NCBI RefSeq assembly: GCF_047496725.1
Contig: NC_132976.1
Location: 6,742,001-6,806,000 of the forward strand
DNA length: 64,000 nucleotides
DNA from: Anoplolepis gracilipes
Lineage: Eukaryota > Arthropoda > Insecta > Hymenoptera > Formicidae
Direction: 5' to 3'
Each line of letters opens with the position of its first letter. Position 1 is the first letter of the stretch. The position numbers and the translations under genes were made by a program. Shown in pieces: positions 13,900 through 27,239 of this stretch. Below the pieces are notes generated by a model. The model was not told the origin of the DNA and ran no database searches. It was given only the letters and a program-made list of their open reading frames with translations.

Positions 13900-14720
13900 C
13901 TGTTTCATAGTACACAGCTGGCTTTGCAGTAATTACGAGCAATGACCGGCGGCCATCGATCGTAGTCGATTAGCGGGAATCAGACGTACTGCGAGTGGTT
14001 GCTCTCGGACGCACCTATAAATAAATCCATTAACGCTTTTCTCGTCGATGCTCGTTGTGTCGGTTATTGCACCTAGGAGACAGAAACTGCGATTTATTTG
14101 ATAGCTCGAAGCTGCAAAATTAATTAAAAATTGTCCGGCACACTCTCTTCCTCTTTGCGTGTTTCTTCGAAATCGGCTCGGTTTTAAAGAGCGTTCCGAG
14201 ACGAACGGAAATGTGTATAGGAGCGTAACGATGATGCAAGAGCCAAAGGAATTTTATATTATCATCCTGGATGGCATCACGGTTACCGGCTTCCTTTATT
14301 GTTCGATTGGACAGGGAATTGCCGGCGGTGATCGAGCAATGTTATCCGTCTTAATCAAACGTTTCCAACATCCATAGCTTTCGTCGCGGTACAAAAGAAA
14401 TTTCTGTACGCGTAATACCTGGGTATCCGCGAGATATCTGCTTGCTCGCGTTGCTCTTGCAGCTTTGCGAAGCCCCGAAGCAGCAATTCTTTATCTAGAA
14501 AACCGAAGAAATTTACGAGTATACAAGTTCTCAAAGCAAGCGCAAACCCGGCAACGATCCTCGCCGCGGCATCGAGACTTTATCAAATCCTCAGGGCAAC
14601 AAATATTGTTGATTTCAGCTTTTCAAGTTATTTTCCGTCTTACAACACCGACTGTAAGACGCGATTGAAAAAATATGTCCACGCGTATAGTTGCGTCTGA
14701 TGTTGCAGTCATAGAAGTTC
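13900..14720. promoter_or_regulatory. Large GC island with promoter-like left edge
   Basis: GC-rich relative to its flanks over about 800 bases. At the left edge are TATAAAAG (13873-13880), an initiator-like TTCATAGT with A at 13907, and two E-boxes (CACCTG 13897-13902, CAGCTG 13915-13920). A second TATAAATA lies at 14016-14023. E-boxes are common in muscle enhancers, which would suit a dystrophin intron, but this is inference. The open frames inside have no splice or homology support. Confidence 0.3.
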
Positions 14721-15575
14721 AATCCAATAAGAGCCTTCTCATAATTTCTCGAAATACAAGACGACAGTAATATCGAGAATATGATTTAGTTTTTATAATT
14801 TTTTGTAATCTTACATGTAAATGATTTTTATTAAATAATCCTTATGTCTGTCTCATTGAATGATTGTTTGCTGAAATTTTTTAGATAAGTTTTTGAATTA
14901 TTTTAAACAGCTTGTCGCGTTTACAAATATTAACATCTTCATTAGTCTAGTTTATACTAAATATATAATACACTAATTGATTTCATTTTTTAACGGAATT
15001 TAAAGAAGGGTTGAAAAAAGTTATCTTTTTTAAAAATCAGATAATACCGACAAACCTTATAACATGGAGACTTTATAAAAACTATCTCTTTGGCTATAAA
15101 TATCAATGATTTAAAGTACATGGTTCGCTCCTTTCCATTTTACTTTAGCGGCTGTGAATCTACTGGTGCTGTCAGAAAATATGGACATATATTCCCACAT
15201 TGAGATTTATGTTTATAGAACTTCAAGTGATACCTCTCTCCCATCCATAAAATGTCATCGATCAGACTCTGTTTCTTCATTTTTTGGTTAGACAACGATA
15301 CGTGATACCATAAAATTCAGCGAAAAGCAAAAGTTCACACGGAATATCTGCAAGAAATAATCTTATCATAATATGATATGGTAATGATATAATAATAAAT
15401 AAAAAAAATTGTATATAAACATACATACATTATATGTACACAGATGCTCAAGTGCATACTAATAAGAGAATATGAATTAAAAACACTTTATAAAACATTT
15501 TATAAATTAAATTTTAATACACAAATATTGTAATATGAGAGCAAAAAAATAATAATTATCCTATGATAATTTACA

Positions 15576-15809
15576 TTATTTTTCTCGTATTATCTCTTCC
15601 TCTCTCTTTCTTGTGCATTTTGTATGCCATAGTTTTGCTATCACTGGTCTAAGAGCAATTGAAACGACAAAAAGTGATATGACTGTAGCAATTTTGTTAG
15701 ACGAGCTCTGCAATCGTTTGTCGAAAGCGTACGTCAAAAAGAGGTCAAATGAGATTTCTTGTTCCTCATAGTAGAAGGACACGATGTCGTCCATTGCTAG
15801 TTCAGTCAT
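15576..15809 (-). CDS. Possible small membrane protein ORF (77 codons), nested and antisense
   Basis: A minus-strand ATG opens 77 codons to a TAA. The protein would have an acidic N-terminus (MTELAMDDIVSFYYEEQE), one hydrophobic segment at about residues 39-60 (ATVISLFVVSIAL core) and a basic, charged tail ending REEEIIREK. This is the topology of a single-pass small membrane protein. Codon third positions look mixed and not uniformly A/T. Against it, the start context is weak (C at -3), no homologue is recognised, and chance frames of this length are expected in the window. It is best seen as a testable candidate. Confidence 0.15.
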   Translation of the reverse strand: MTELAMDDIVSFYYEEQEISFDLFLTYAFDKRLQSSSNKIATVISLFVVSIALRPVIAKLWHTKCTRKREEEIIREK

Positions 15810-16926
15810 GCGAACGTGATGTTACCAGCTGATTTCACCCGCGTTTGGCTCCAAATGAAATCCGCTGAATTGACAACTAAATCGTTTTGTGATAGTAGAA
15901 AAGTCATTTTTACGTTTTAGCTGCTTTTATTCACTATATAAAATGACAAAACAAGTAACTTTGATTGCTTTATTAATTTAATTACTGCATATATATTCGG
16001 TCAATTATGCATCATCGTATCATTCAAGTATTCGTAATAGCCTGATCGTTCATTGTAAATCGTTTAATGAGCCATACGCGACGGATAACGAATTGTTTTA
16101 TCCTAAAAACTCCGCTCGAAAGAACTCGTGTCATGCTAATGCTATAAATTGTACTTGGTACTGTTTCCGCTCGGTATGCATTATTTTCAAAGCAAATTTA
16201 TGATAGCCGAAATGCATTAACGGTCGACTGATAATGCGATTGGTCAGCAGACCACAGAAATTTAAAAATGGTTGATCATTATGAATGCCAAATTGAATAG
16301 CTAATACGCACGATACACAGTAAGTTTACGAAAGAGATTTTCTTCAAAACAATCACAAATAAGTACAAATATCGAAATAATAAGAATAATAAGAAATAAT
16401 AAGAATAACGTTATGAAAGTATTATTAAAATTTTGTATTTTTATTATATATTTTTATAAATTGTGATATAAATATATTTTCGAAATCTTCATTAATTAAT
16501 TAAATCCATTAGTACAGCATTGTATATTGAATGTGAAAAGTACTATTTTCGAGTTCGACGGAACACCTTAATATTATCTCAGGTCTTCCTGAGAGATTAA
16601 AATTATTTTTAATCGAACGCATAAATCCAGCATCGCGAATGCATATTGATCGTCGCTCGTTGATTCATCATTCATTACAAATCCATCCAAGATCATTAAT
16701 TACAAATCCATTATCACGTTATCGGGAGGTATGGTTATCTGCGTTTCCTTTTTTTTATCAGTTTCATTATGCAAGAAATCCTTTTTACACCGCTCGAACA
16801 TTTCGTATCTGATTACGTGAACATAAGTTTCTCGCAGTAATCCGTCAAAGAGGAATGACGTACGAATATAAATCACGTTATTGAGGCTGAAGAGAATGAA
16901 CCGCTGATAGAAAAGTTGAAGAAGTG

Positions 16927-17171
16927 TTAGACATTGATTGACTTTGGAGGTAGTAGCGGATCTAGGTCATATTTCCATAGGATTAAGTCCATATTATATT
17001 CTGTAACAGCATAATGCAATATAAATGTAACGTTATTATTAAGTTGCTTCATAAGCAAGCTTGCCGATGCAAGTTGCTGATGCGAGTTCTCGTCCCTTAG
17101 AACAGCAAGTTTCCCATATCTTTCTAAAATACACAAAGTGACCACAAATTTAGATCCCTCTAATGAATTCT
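16927..17171 (-). CDS. Possible terminal exon of a nested antisense gene
   Basis: On the minus strand a T-rich acceptor (TATTTTTTACAAG|AATTC) at about 17172 precedes about 80 codons ending at a TAA. The frame reads as a plausible globular C-terminus (for example LCILERYGKLAVLRDENSHQ, ending PLLPPKSINV). There is no in-frame ATG near its start, so it would be a 3' exon. No matching 5' exon was found on the minus strand, and the family is not recognised. It could equally be a chance open frame or a pseudogene fragment. Confidence 0.15.
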
Positions 17172-18129
17172 TGTAAAAAATATGCCGTTGAATTTAGTTT
17201 TGCATATTTTACTTCCACTGGATATATACAATAATACAAAAGTCCATTTTTATTGGAAAGAAAAATAATGTAAAATTATAATATATGCTTTTTCACGTTA
17301 TACTATGCTTTTTTACGTTACATTATTAAAGTTTTAAATATTGAATTGGAAATACTTAATGTAATTTCTTATTTGAAACAAACAAATAAATAAATAGATA
17401 AATTAAAGCAAACACATGATAATTTAATATGTAATAACTATGAGTTTAATAATTATTGAATGTTGTATGTAATTATTCTCAATTGTCAATTGAATAGTAC
17501 ACACTACTTATAATATTTCCAATTAAAAATAGCCGGACATTTGCATTAGAGGTTTGTAGAGAATTAATGAGGTGGTTTTAATAACTTCTGATAAATTATT
17601 AGAACTAACAATTTTTTAATTTTCTTACTTTATGTATTTATTCATTTTAAAATATTTTACTGTTAATAAAAATTAATTTACATTATCTTTTCACGGATCA
17701 GTTAAGTTAAGCATTTAATTAAAGAAAGTGTTTTAATGGATGATATTTTTAATAATAAGCAAGGGAAAAAATGTTTATCTGATTTTAGTTATCGCGAAAA
17801 TTCCACACATTATTTCACAAGCATAAAATAAAATACATGCAATTATCTGTTCTGCATTAAATTTATCAGAATCCCAGTGTTTTCCAACAGATTAAAGTTG
17901 TTTTATTCAACCCCGAAGCGAATTTTCTCCCTCCTGCCTCCCAGTATACAAGGACGCATAGCCTATCGACAGCTCATTAATTACAAATCGTGTTATGAAA
18001 CTCCGTAACATGCGGTAACGCATCTGTGTCGTATAAGCTCTAGCTGCCTACTGCATACAATCATTATGCGGCCAATTACAAACATTGCCAAACAACTGTA
18101 AATATCTGCAGAATGTTTACGATGAGAGA

Positions 18130-18199
18130 GATAGATAGATAGATAGGTATATATATATATATATATATATATGTAGAGAGAGAGAGAGAGAGAGAGAGA
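18130..18199. repeat. Compound microsatellite (GATA)n-(TA)n-(GA)n
   Basis: A GATA tract (about 18130-18147) passes into TA repeats (about 18148-18172) and then GA repeats (about 18175-18199). It is likely length-polymorphic. Confidence 0.95.
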
Positions 18200-19350
18200 A
18201 TGTGTACAATTGTCATATTGTAGTGATTAATATCATATAGAAAAATAAGTGTTGTTTTTATTTTAAATTTTGTAAATACACGTTTTCTCTGATATGCTTT
18301 TTGCGTACCATGAATGATAAATACGACTTATTTTAAATTTTGTTTCGAATGTCATCGAAAGATTAATTCACTGAAAAAGATGTATTACAAGATCACACCA
18401 AAATATAAGAAATGAAAGCTATCATTAATTTCACATAAATTATCTAGTAAGTTGTGCAAATCTCGATAAATCAAAATCATTTTAGTAGATTTCTTCGTTT
18501 GATTATGTGATGCATTCAATGATTATTGACAGCGCTGTAAATGTAACACAGATGGGCTAGTCATGCTCTCTCAATACGTGCTCAATGGGGAAGCACAGAA
18601 TGATTTAATTACATGATGAGATTGTTGCTGAAATGGCATTTATCAAAATGATGGATGACGTTTAATGATCCTATCAAAAGTTTACGATAAAATTTTGATG
18701 TCTGGTTGTTTTAAAGTTAAATATCGTTGAAGCTCGTATAATACGATAAATGGTAGTTTTTTACAGACTCACATATGCAAAATATGCATTTTCTTCCAGA
18801 CTGTTAAACGAGAATGCGTAATTAACTTTTTGCCGGAAATGCAGCGGTAATCTATCAACTGTGAAAATGTTTAAATTAATTCACTGTACGGTTGATCCCA
18901 TTTTTCTGTCGCTATAATATTAGGTCCATCGCTCTTTTTTTTTCCTTTCTTCTTCCTTTGCAGTTTTACGTTTCGACGAGGCTATCTCGGATTCGTGGAA
19001 AAACTGAGCCGTCATAGAGCTGGTCTCGTGCCAGAGCTGGGAAGGAAAGCGGATTTATATCTTAGCACGTTTTATTTGCGGAGCTGTGAATCCACTTATA
19101 CTCGGCAAACTCGGTAAAAAAGATGCAAAAAGCTGCGCTTGTGATATATTATTAAAGTGAAAATTACAGTTTGCGGATTTAAAAATTTGTCGTTAAAATT
19201 AAAATGAGATTTTCCGAGGCACAACTCTATAAATCCGTGATACACACACATACACACGTGCATCCTTGATATATCTTACGCGCATACCTCGACATTGAAA
19301 TATATTATATACGTACATATATGGTATACGGTATTCGCGCGGTGATTTTT
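18200..19350. other. Intron with a modest GC block
   Basis: AT-rich sequence; 18895-19140 is GC-richer and begins with a pyrimidine run near 18930-18960. It resembles an acceptor followed by an exon, but no frame after it is long or recognisable. Confidence 0.4.
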
Positions 19351-19890
19351 GCGACAACATGGTTGCGCTTTACTCCGTTATTTTTCTTGATTTGTTTCTT
19401 ATCGATATTCAGCTCGATCGAAACTCGGCCTTAATGCATTAGCGTAACGACAAATATGATAATATATAAAATTACGGCGCGCATTAGCATAGTTCGCGCG
19501 CGCGAATCCACTGCATACACGCGGCTGTTTCACGTGTCAGCGTGATGCTCGTGCCTTCGTTATCTATGCTGACCACATGCCGCGTAATCTTCTTCATTAT
19601 ATCTGCCGGGTCGTTTCGCATTTGCATTAAACGAAAATGTTTGTGTACGCGCGTCGCGGCGAGATAACGTCTGGGACCATCCCGGCCCCGTTTTTATACG
19701 CGGATCGGGTTTTAGATATAACCATGGAAATTCGTATGTTGCATGACTGCGTCGCGCAGAAAATCTTAGTGATTGTCGGTGAGATTGGAAACAACACGGC
19801 GATGTTACATCAAGTTACTCGTCATTGTCGACATGCAAAAAAAGAACCACAGTTAGTGTCTAAAACAAAACGGTTGTATTAACTCGGGAA
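19351..19890. promoter_or_regulatory. GC island, candidate enhancer
   Basis: A GC- and CpG-rich block including a short alternating CG run near 19496-19504. An 81-codon + strand frame (19637-19882) lies in it without splice or homology support. Confidence 0.2.
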
Positions 19891-20839
19891 TTAATTCTTA
19901 ATCCGTGTCATCCATACTTTCTTTTAATTTTTCTTTTGCTTGTATTATTATTGTATCTTATTTATGGAAACTTCTCTGGTTTTTATGACTAATAATTGTT
20001 ACGAGTATTCTTTGTGTATACATATATATGTATGAAAAATCAATTTGCCATCAAGCACACGTTACATGTTAGTGCACAAATCGTGCAATGTAAATTTTCA
20101 CCAACTTAAACTATAATCTTTAAAGGAAACGTAAAGATTTAAACACGCACATAACAAAACGTTTATCTTATCTCGATCTTTGCCACGAAGAAACCCAAGG
20201 GAATGTAACAAGGACGGGAAATCTATGACTAAGGCAAGGATGCCAAGAACATCGGGATAAGACTTTAATCGAAGAAACAGACTATGGTCTACGACGACAG
20301 TTTGATATATCGGTATGAGATTTACCGTAAGACTATTGGTAATTGTACGCGTATTACGTTAGCCACTTGAATTAAGTACAAACTTGTTTTATCATCAACC
20401 CGCTATTTTACAAATTTTAACAGCATATTAGTACGTTAATTCGCACTGATAAATAAAATCAATGACGTATCCAACGATAATTCATGCGTTAGATTTATAA
20501 TTCGTAACATTAACGTCGATCCGTAACAACAATCGTACAAGTCACATAACATCAAAAAATGTCTTTTTGAGATAACGTAATAACTTTTATTTCATGTATC
20601 TAAATTGTAAGTGAAAACCGTGTTTCAATCATGATTGGTAAATATTTGAAAAACTTACGAAAATACGAGTTTTATTCTGAACCTTAGTGTCACCGCAATA
20701 GTATATTGTAATTGTCAACATCTAACATATGTTTCGCGCAAAATAGAGAACAATAAGCAAACTTCAAACATACCATCTGGACCAAATGCGAATGGCGATA
20801 ATAAATTTAAGAAAATATAATAGAGTAAGATTAGAGGGA
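19891..20839. other. Intronic stretch, nothing supported
   Basis: Moderately AT-rich. No repeat, exon or island stands out. Confidence 0.5.
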
Positions 20840-21240
20840 AGAACGCTCGCGTTGTGTGTCATTTGTTGACGTCATCGTCGTCATCATTGTCGACGAAGAC
20901 GTTTATAAGGGCTTGGTTTTCCTTAGAAATACGTCACCCGAAAGCTTTGCACGCCTCTTGGAATTTTCGGAGTTCAGGAACCGGGAAATTCCAGCGGCGG
21001 CAATTAACGCGAGCACTTTAGCGTACTCAGTACCCTGTACTCGACGGCAGACAAAGGTTTAGGGCACGGCAGCTGCCGGTTCTCTTCCCGCAAACATTGT
21101 TGTGCCGAAGCACAAGTTCGACGGTCGAGCCACTTGGTTTCCAAAAAGCTCGCAAATTACAGCGCGTTTTTCCTGTCGCATTTTTGATCCTCTTCGGAAA
21201 TTTCAGCGACTTTACAATGTCATCCGATTTCTTAACATTT
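20840..21240. promoter_or_regulatory. GC island, candidate enhancer
   Basis: A GC-richer block with a TGACGTCA CRE-type word near 20867. Overlapping open frames in two + strand phases indicate low stop density more than coding. Confidence 0.2.
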
Positions 21241-23661
21241 GTCTCAAGCTATTATCACGCTTTGTATCAAGATATTTTCTATATATTTTTCAGAAAATTA
21301 TCAATATTAATAATGTAAAATAAAAAATTAGCATTCGCAACATTTTTAACTTTAACATCACGCAAATACTTAGATTTCTTTGCTACGGATTACATTGAAA
21401 TACTTTCGATCCATTTGGATTCATTTCCCAAAATACATCATGAATCACGATATTATATATTATTTCTATTTTGACATTTGCATCAATCTATTTACTTAAA
21501 CTGGTACCTATTTTGCATTACTAATTAATGATTATCTCTGATAATCAAATACGAAAATAAATTCAAATGTTGTTTGCTGCTAATTCCGCTATTACAGATA
21601 ATTAATGCGATACAATAGAAGTGCATTAATTTTAGTTTTTAATATTTTATTTGTGTGAAATATATTCCTAGAAGAATAAAATAAAATATTTACAGAAAAT
21701 CTATTCTTATTCTCGATATAAAAAAGAATGAATTTTAAATGTACGTTTCTATCGTCGTGTTGGACAATCTTCCAAATTGGAATTATGTACATAACATGGA
21801 ATGTTTAATTTCTTGCAGAATTAAATTCTTCAAAGTTTATTCCTCAATTGCTTCGTAAAAGAAATACTTTAAATTTTAACGTACAAGCAGGAAAGATTTC
21901 TGAAAATGCATGACTTTTACAAATGTCACTTATTTTCAATTATATAAAATACACAGTACAAAAAGACAGAATATTTTAAAAATGTAGAATCAATCTGCAT
22001 ATACACGCACACACAATACGATAAAGCGAGACTAATTTATATCTGCTACCAGCTTTTCTCTTTGTACATCAAGCAAAGTTTAGAAAGCCACATTTATTTT
22101 TGCAAATCCTGCATGAAACTCACTACGTTCTTTTACGCGAGAGTTTGTCCCAGTTTCGTTCTCGTTTGTCGGCTTTATCATGTAAAATTCCAACTTGTCC
22201 GCGACTACTTTACATTATCGATTTCCCTACACGAGTAACGGAAAGCAAGACAAATTTAATTCCTACCAGATCACTATATATTTCTTTCTGATCATTATTC
22301 AGTCTCTGTCCAATGCTACCACTCTTTAGTAAAATTTAGTGTATTTCCTTATTTACTGCTTTCTATTTGTAGTTAGAATATTCAGTCCCATGTATTGATT
22401 TCAAGAAAATTTGCAATTTTTTTCTTCTGTAATATAGATATTATTTAATTAAAAAATATGTATATATAAATATATTTTGTCAATTTTTGATTGAACTCTC
22501 TGTCGACAAATCAAAATTATTTCAACGAAAATACTGGATTGTTCAAGAAATATAATATTGTATCGAGCCATGAAAAGGCATGAAAGCGCAAGCTCTTAAT
22601 TTTCTCGCTACATCGCACCAGTCCGCTATATGCTGTATCGCCATTTCGCGGTTCCCTATCGTTTTTCAGTCTCGAAGCACAAATCGATGGCGGCAAGAAG
22701 CACGAAGAAAACGAAACGTGGATGGTATATATTTCTCTCCTAGTAGCTTCGTGAAACGATTCGCGTCATTAGCTACCGTGTTTCCGCCGATGACTTTACG
22801 ATTATACGTAGCGACTGGCTTCATTGATTTTATCGGACTCGTTTCGTGTTCGATGGTATCGTGACGTCGTATATCGCACGATTCACGCTACCTTCGATTA
22901 TCGTTTAAATTCTACTTTTTACTATATATAAATCTGGAAAATTTGGTTATATCATATCAATATAAACTGCAATAAATTTCTCTTTTTAATGTACATATAT
23001 TAAAAATACAATAATAGCCTTATTAGTATTAGGATAACGAACTATGTCGGACTGAGAAGGAAATTTAATTAAATTATAATAAATTTTTTAGTGTATAATT
23101 TTCACGAAATTTCTATGATCTATTATTGTTTTAACGTAAATAAACGCACATGTGTGTTATGTACTGTTTGATGTATATAATTTACTTATTACATTTATTC
23201 GATGGATTGTCATAATTAAAAAATGTAAAATCGAACGCACAAAAAACGGCTAAAAGCGATCGCATAGTTTTAAATGCATTTTGTAATGTCTGTGTGGCGA
23301 ATCGCAGATTACCGTAACCGCCAGCAGCACACTTCATAGGGCCCCTTCGGTCATTTCGGTTGATCGATGCATTGCACCTGCGTTCTAATCTGATTTATTT
23401 CGAACTGCAGCGTGGCGCGTTTTAATCTGCCTTTGTCGAAAACGCCGTGGTACTTGTAATTTAAGAACATTAGCCGATATTAATCAGTTTTTCCGACACG
23501 CATACCTATGCATTGCTTGATTAACTATCCTAAACGCATTGAAATGTCTTTTTTATAATATTTCTTTTAATAAAACTATAATTGAATTTTTTATTATTTA
23601 TATTTTGTATTCTTTGAATTTGACATTTAAAAAAAAAACACTCATTTAAAGTTGTATTAGA
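21241..23661. other. AT-rich intron with two small GC islands
   Basis: The islands are 22560-22900 and 23250-23500. The first contains a 94-codon + strand frame (22580-22864) with no splice or homology support. The rest is AT-rich with nothing recognised. Confidence 0.45.
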
Positions 23662-24057
23662 CAGAGTTGTATACTTCCGGGAAAAACCTGGAAAACCTGG
23701 TATTCTCCGCGAATTTTATTATACCTTGAAAAATCATGGAATTCTCATGGAATTTCGTTAGGATTCAGGGAATTTAAAAAAATGTCAAAGAAGTATTTTA
23801 AAATTTTTTTATAAAAATTTAAAATATTTTAAGTTTAAAATCTGCTTAAAATATATATTTTTTGTTTATGTCTATATAAAATTGTTTAAAATATATGTTT
23901 TTTGTTTATGTCAAAAAATGATACGCTAAAATAAATAAGCTTATTTTAAAATTGCATCTAGAAATATTTTAATTTTGCCTGGAATTTTGAATAAAAATAC
24001 CTGGAAGATCCTGAAATTCTCAGGGAATTTCTTTACAGAATTTGAGTATACACCCTG
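23662..24057. mobile_element. Complete short hAT-like non-autonomous element
   Basis: The left end is CAGAGTTGTATACTT and the right end, read inward, is CAGGGTGTATACTCA, a terminal inverted repeat starting CAG as in hAT elements. The element is flanked on both sides by ATTAGA (23656-23661 and 24058-24063), consistent with a target-site duplication. hAT duplications are usually 8 bp, so two flanking bases may have diverged or the superfamily may be wrong. The interior is full of GGAATTCTCAGGGAATTT-like words and holds a 40-bp tandem duplication (about 23844 and 23884). It has no coding capacity. The same family recurs at 61351 and 63206-63879. Confidence 0.75.
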
Positions 24058-24249
24058 ATTAGAGAAATGTATATTCACAAAATTTTCTATAATAATAAGT
24101 AAATTATTATGAGGGAAAGGTTAGATATAATCGTTTTGTGTTAATGATTTTTCTATATTTTTGCATAAGATTATGTAATATACACAATTAACATAAATTA
24201 TTTAATATATTATTTAACATAACGTAGGTATTTTAAAAATTAGTTTAAA

Positions 24250-25140
24250 TGAGTATCATCGAAATAATAAGTCAAACTTGTTCGCAGTTGGATGCGTTAT
24301 TCCTCGTGTTGCATAGAACTCGGTTTGCGAAATTGTTCCACGCAAATCCGCAACAAGCATATCATCTTTCTTCTCACTTAATCAAGCGCTTGTTCACGTT
24401 CCTTCAGTCGATTTCCTTCCGGCGTTATCAATGTAGAAGAGTCGGTTAGGTTACAAGTTCTGGTATCCAACCGCAATAACCAGCTGCTTATGAATAGCCG
24501 GTCGTGCTACACGATCCATCATTCCACGCTTCCAAGTAACGCTTTCCTTACGTTCAATTCATCAGCCAGCAGCTATTTCTTCGGACAGCCTATTGGCCTT
24601 TCGAGCAGCGATACCTCTTTCTTTCTTTTTCTCACAGTCATCTATATCGCGATTGCCTGGGCTGCAAGAAGGTTGTTAATAATTTCCACCGTATCGAGGC
24701 ACCCTTGAGCGCAGTGGCAAGTGTAGCAAGCGTGGTAAGATATGAGCGACAATACGCGATAATCGTTACCTGGTAGATCTACGAGCTCTCCAGTTAGATT
24801 GAACCTAGAGACGAGATATTCGCGAGCATTCGAGAGAGAGATCGACATCTCTCTAGAAATAACCGCATAACCGAGAACGCAGGCTTCGAACGTCGTATGT
24901 TACGATGTCGATAACGAAATATGGCGATTACGCGCGTCCTAGTCGAAGTACATTTTTCGATATTTTTATCGAATACGTACAGTCGGCTGGAATATTGTGC
25001 CGGATCTACCGAAAAGATGGAATTTATGAGAAATCCGGCAGCGGTGACGTCGGCGGCGAACATACGATTTATGCGTCTGTATCCAGGGATATGGAATTGA
25101 ATATTCAAAGTTTAAGAGAAAACGCTCGCATTTCGTAATC
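24250..25140. promoter_or_regulatory. Largest GC island of the window
   Basis: Nearly 900 bases of higher GC with open frames in several phases on both strands (for example 24794-25108 minus and 24905-25138 plus). None is recognisable, and mutual overlap suggests reduced stop density, not coding. It is a candidate enhancer or promoter cluster, or an unrecognised exon. Confidence 0.22.
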
Positions 25141-27239
25141 CGAACTCTGTACTCATGGTGATAATTCCGGTGAAAATATGCACATTATTACGAAAATTAT
25201 ATAAAAAGGAATATATTTTTATATAAAAAAAGATATTTAATTATTCATTTTATATAAGTATCTTGTTTTTACGAATCCTTCGCTAAATAAATTCGAAAAG
25301 TTGTGAAAGTATTTCACGGTTTGAAGTACCACATTAAACTTCTTAATGAGAAGCTCGATAATTTTTATTAATCTTAGTAGTTGAATGTTAATTTTATATG
25401 TATTCATCACAAATTGCGAAAGCTTTATTTTTTATAAGCAAAAGCGCTATAAGTACCATTTGATTAAGTTTATCATTAAAAACGTAGTAATTCGAGAATT
25501 TCACTTTTAATTTATCGTCGCGTCACGTCGTCTTAATTGTCCATCGCCCTCCCTAGTCTGTCGAATTTATCGCGTGAACTTGGCATGCGACACGCGCAGA
25601 GGGAAAACTATAACCACGACGGGCTATTAAATAATGAAATATGTAAATTCGTCGGTTTCTCTCTACTTGACCTTACACACTCGAGTCGAGCACTTTCGAT
25701 AGCCGACGCATGGAAAGTATAAAATTATAGCGCGAGGAAGCTTCTCTCTCCGAGCATTTTGATGAAATGGTGTGCGTTCTCATTCTCCTATGCTCTTTCA
25801 TTATTATTCGCGTCTCTGTTAAAGCTCTAGAATTCAAAAGTCATGAGGATGCGTGATCAAATTGTGCTTCAGAACGCAGCTCGCAATGCATCCAACCATT
25901 TACCTAATGCATCATTCTGCCCTCGATTAAGTCTTTTGAAGTTTTGTGAAGTTTTTATCTATCACTCGATAACCCGAAAATATTTGTAAAAAATTTGTAT
26001 CCGTATATATTTTTGAGTAATATATTATAAAAACTATTGAAATGTTTTGTAAATTTACAGGATACGATATTTACTCAAAAGACACATATGTAAGTATGTG
26101 ATTTATTTTATAAGTCAAAGATCATTATCGATAGATAAAATTAAATATGAAGTTATTCTATTCCAAATAAATGTGCAATATTAATTATATTGTACAATAG
26201 AATGTTAGTATTTTAAATTATATCTGAAATATTTACTATGTATATAGTGTTTTAATTACATGTATAAAAAAGTAATATATTATATGAAATATGATTACAT
26301 TACTTTTTTCTCTACATATACTCTTCATTTATATTTTTAAACATTATTTTAAATCATTTATATTTTTAAACAAAACTAAATAAATTTTCTTTGGAATAAA
26401 AGTAATTTGATTTAAGTGATTTCTAGTTTATTTTTGTTATAAAAGAATGAAGAATTTAATTTAATTTACATTTTTGGATCGAGCACTTTAAGAACTTTAA
26501 TTCTATTTATGAGAATGTTCTGTGCTATTAGAAGCTGAATAATTGTTATTCTAATCATTATGGACACTGCCCGACAGACTAATTTAATAACCTAGCTAAG
26601 GGCAGTTTCTATCAACTTTAAATTGATATTACAGTTATAACGATATACATATACAGTAAGTCTAAAATAAGCTTTTGCATTTACGAACTAATAGCTACAT
26701 ACATTTCTTACTAAGAGACTTGAAGATACGATTTTCGTTAACTACAGAAGTTTGCTTTCTCTTTGCTACTTAACTTACATAATTTAAATAGTCGCTCAGT
26801 GTATATGTATACGTTAAAGATGTCAAGATCAATTTCAACTTTAATAGGATTTTACGATAGCTGCATTTACAGCGATGCTTGAGAAGATTTTATTTGTAAT
26901 ACTGCTAATTGGCGACCTCATCGTGAAAAAGTCAATAAATTTTCAATTGACTAAGCCGAAAGTCAAAGTTGTTAAAAATAATTCCACATGGTGATTGCGA
27001 GTTTGTAATTATACATATTGTAAAGAAAATTATTCATCGTGATACGTTCGTCGATTGTCAAATTTAAATATCTCTGTGTTGGATTTTCTCGATAAATTTT
27101 CGTCCTCGCGTGGAACACTTCAGAAAATATCATCAAAAATCTTGCAAAAGTTTTTCGTATATCGTATATTGTATATATACATGAGAAAAAGTGTTCGAAA
27201 ACTTTTTCTTTAGAAAATTTCACCAGTCGGGTTTTTCAC
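25141..27239. other. AT-rich intron with a small island
   Basis: The block at 25500-25930 is GC-richer. The remainder is AT-rich, with a short snapback around 26263-26310 (AAAAAAGTAAT to ATTACTTTTTT). Nothing else is supported. Confidence 0.45.

Larger units (their letters stand above)
14721..18129. other. AT-rich intronic stretch with two weak antisense ORFs
   Basis: Apart from the two minus-strand frames listed separately, the stretch is AT-rich. A somewhat GC-richer patch at 16560-16870 holds ATTA-type homeodomain words, including a repeated ATTACAAATCCA (16675 and 16698). No other exon or repeat was recognised. Confidence 0.5.
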
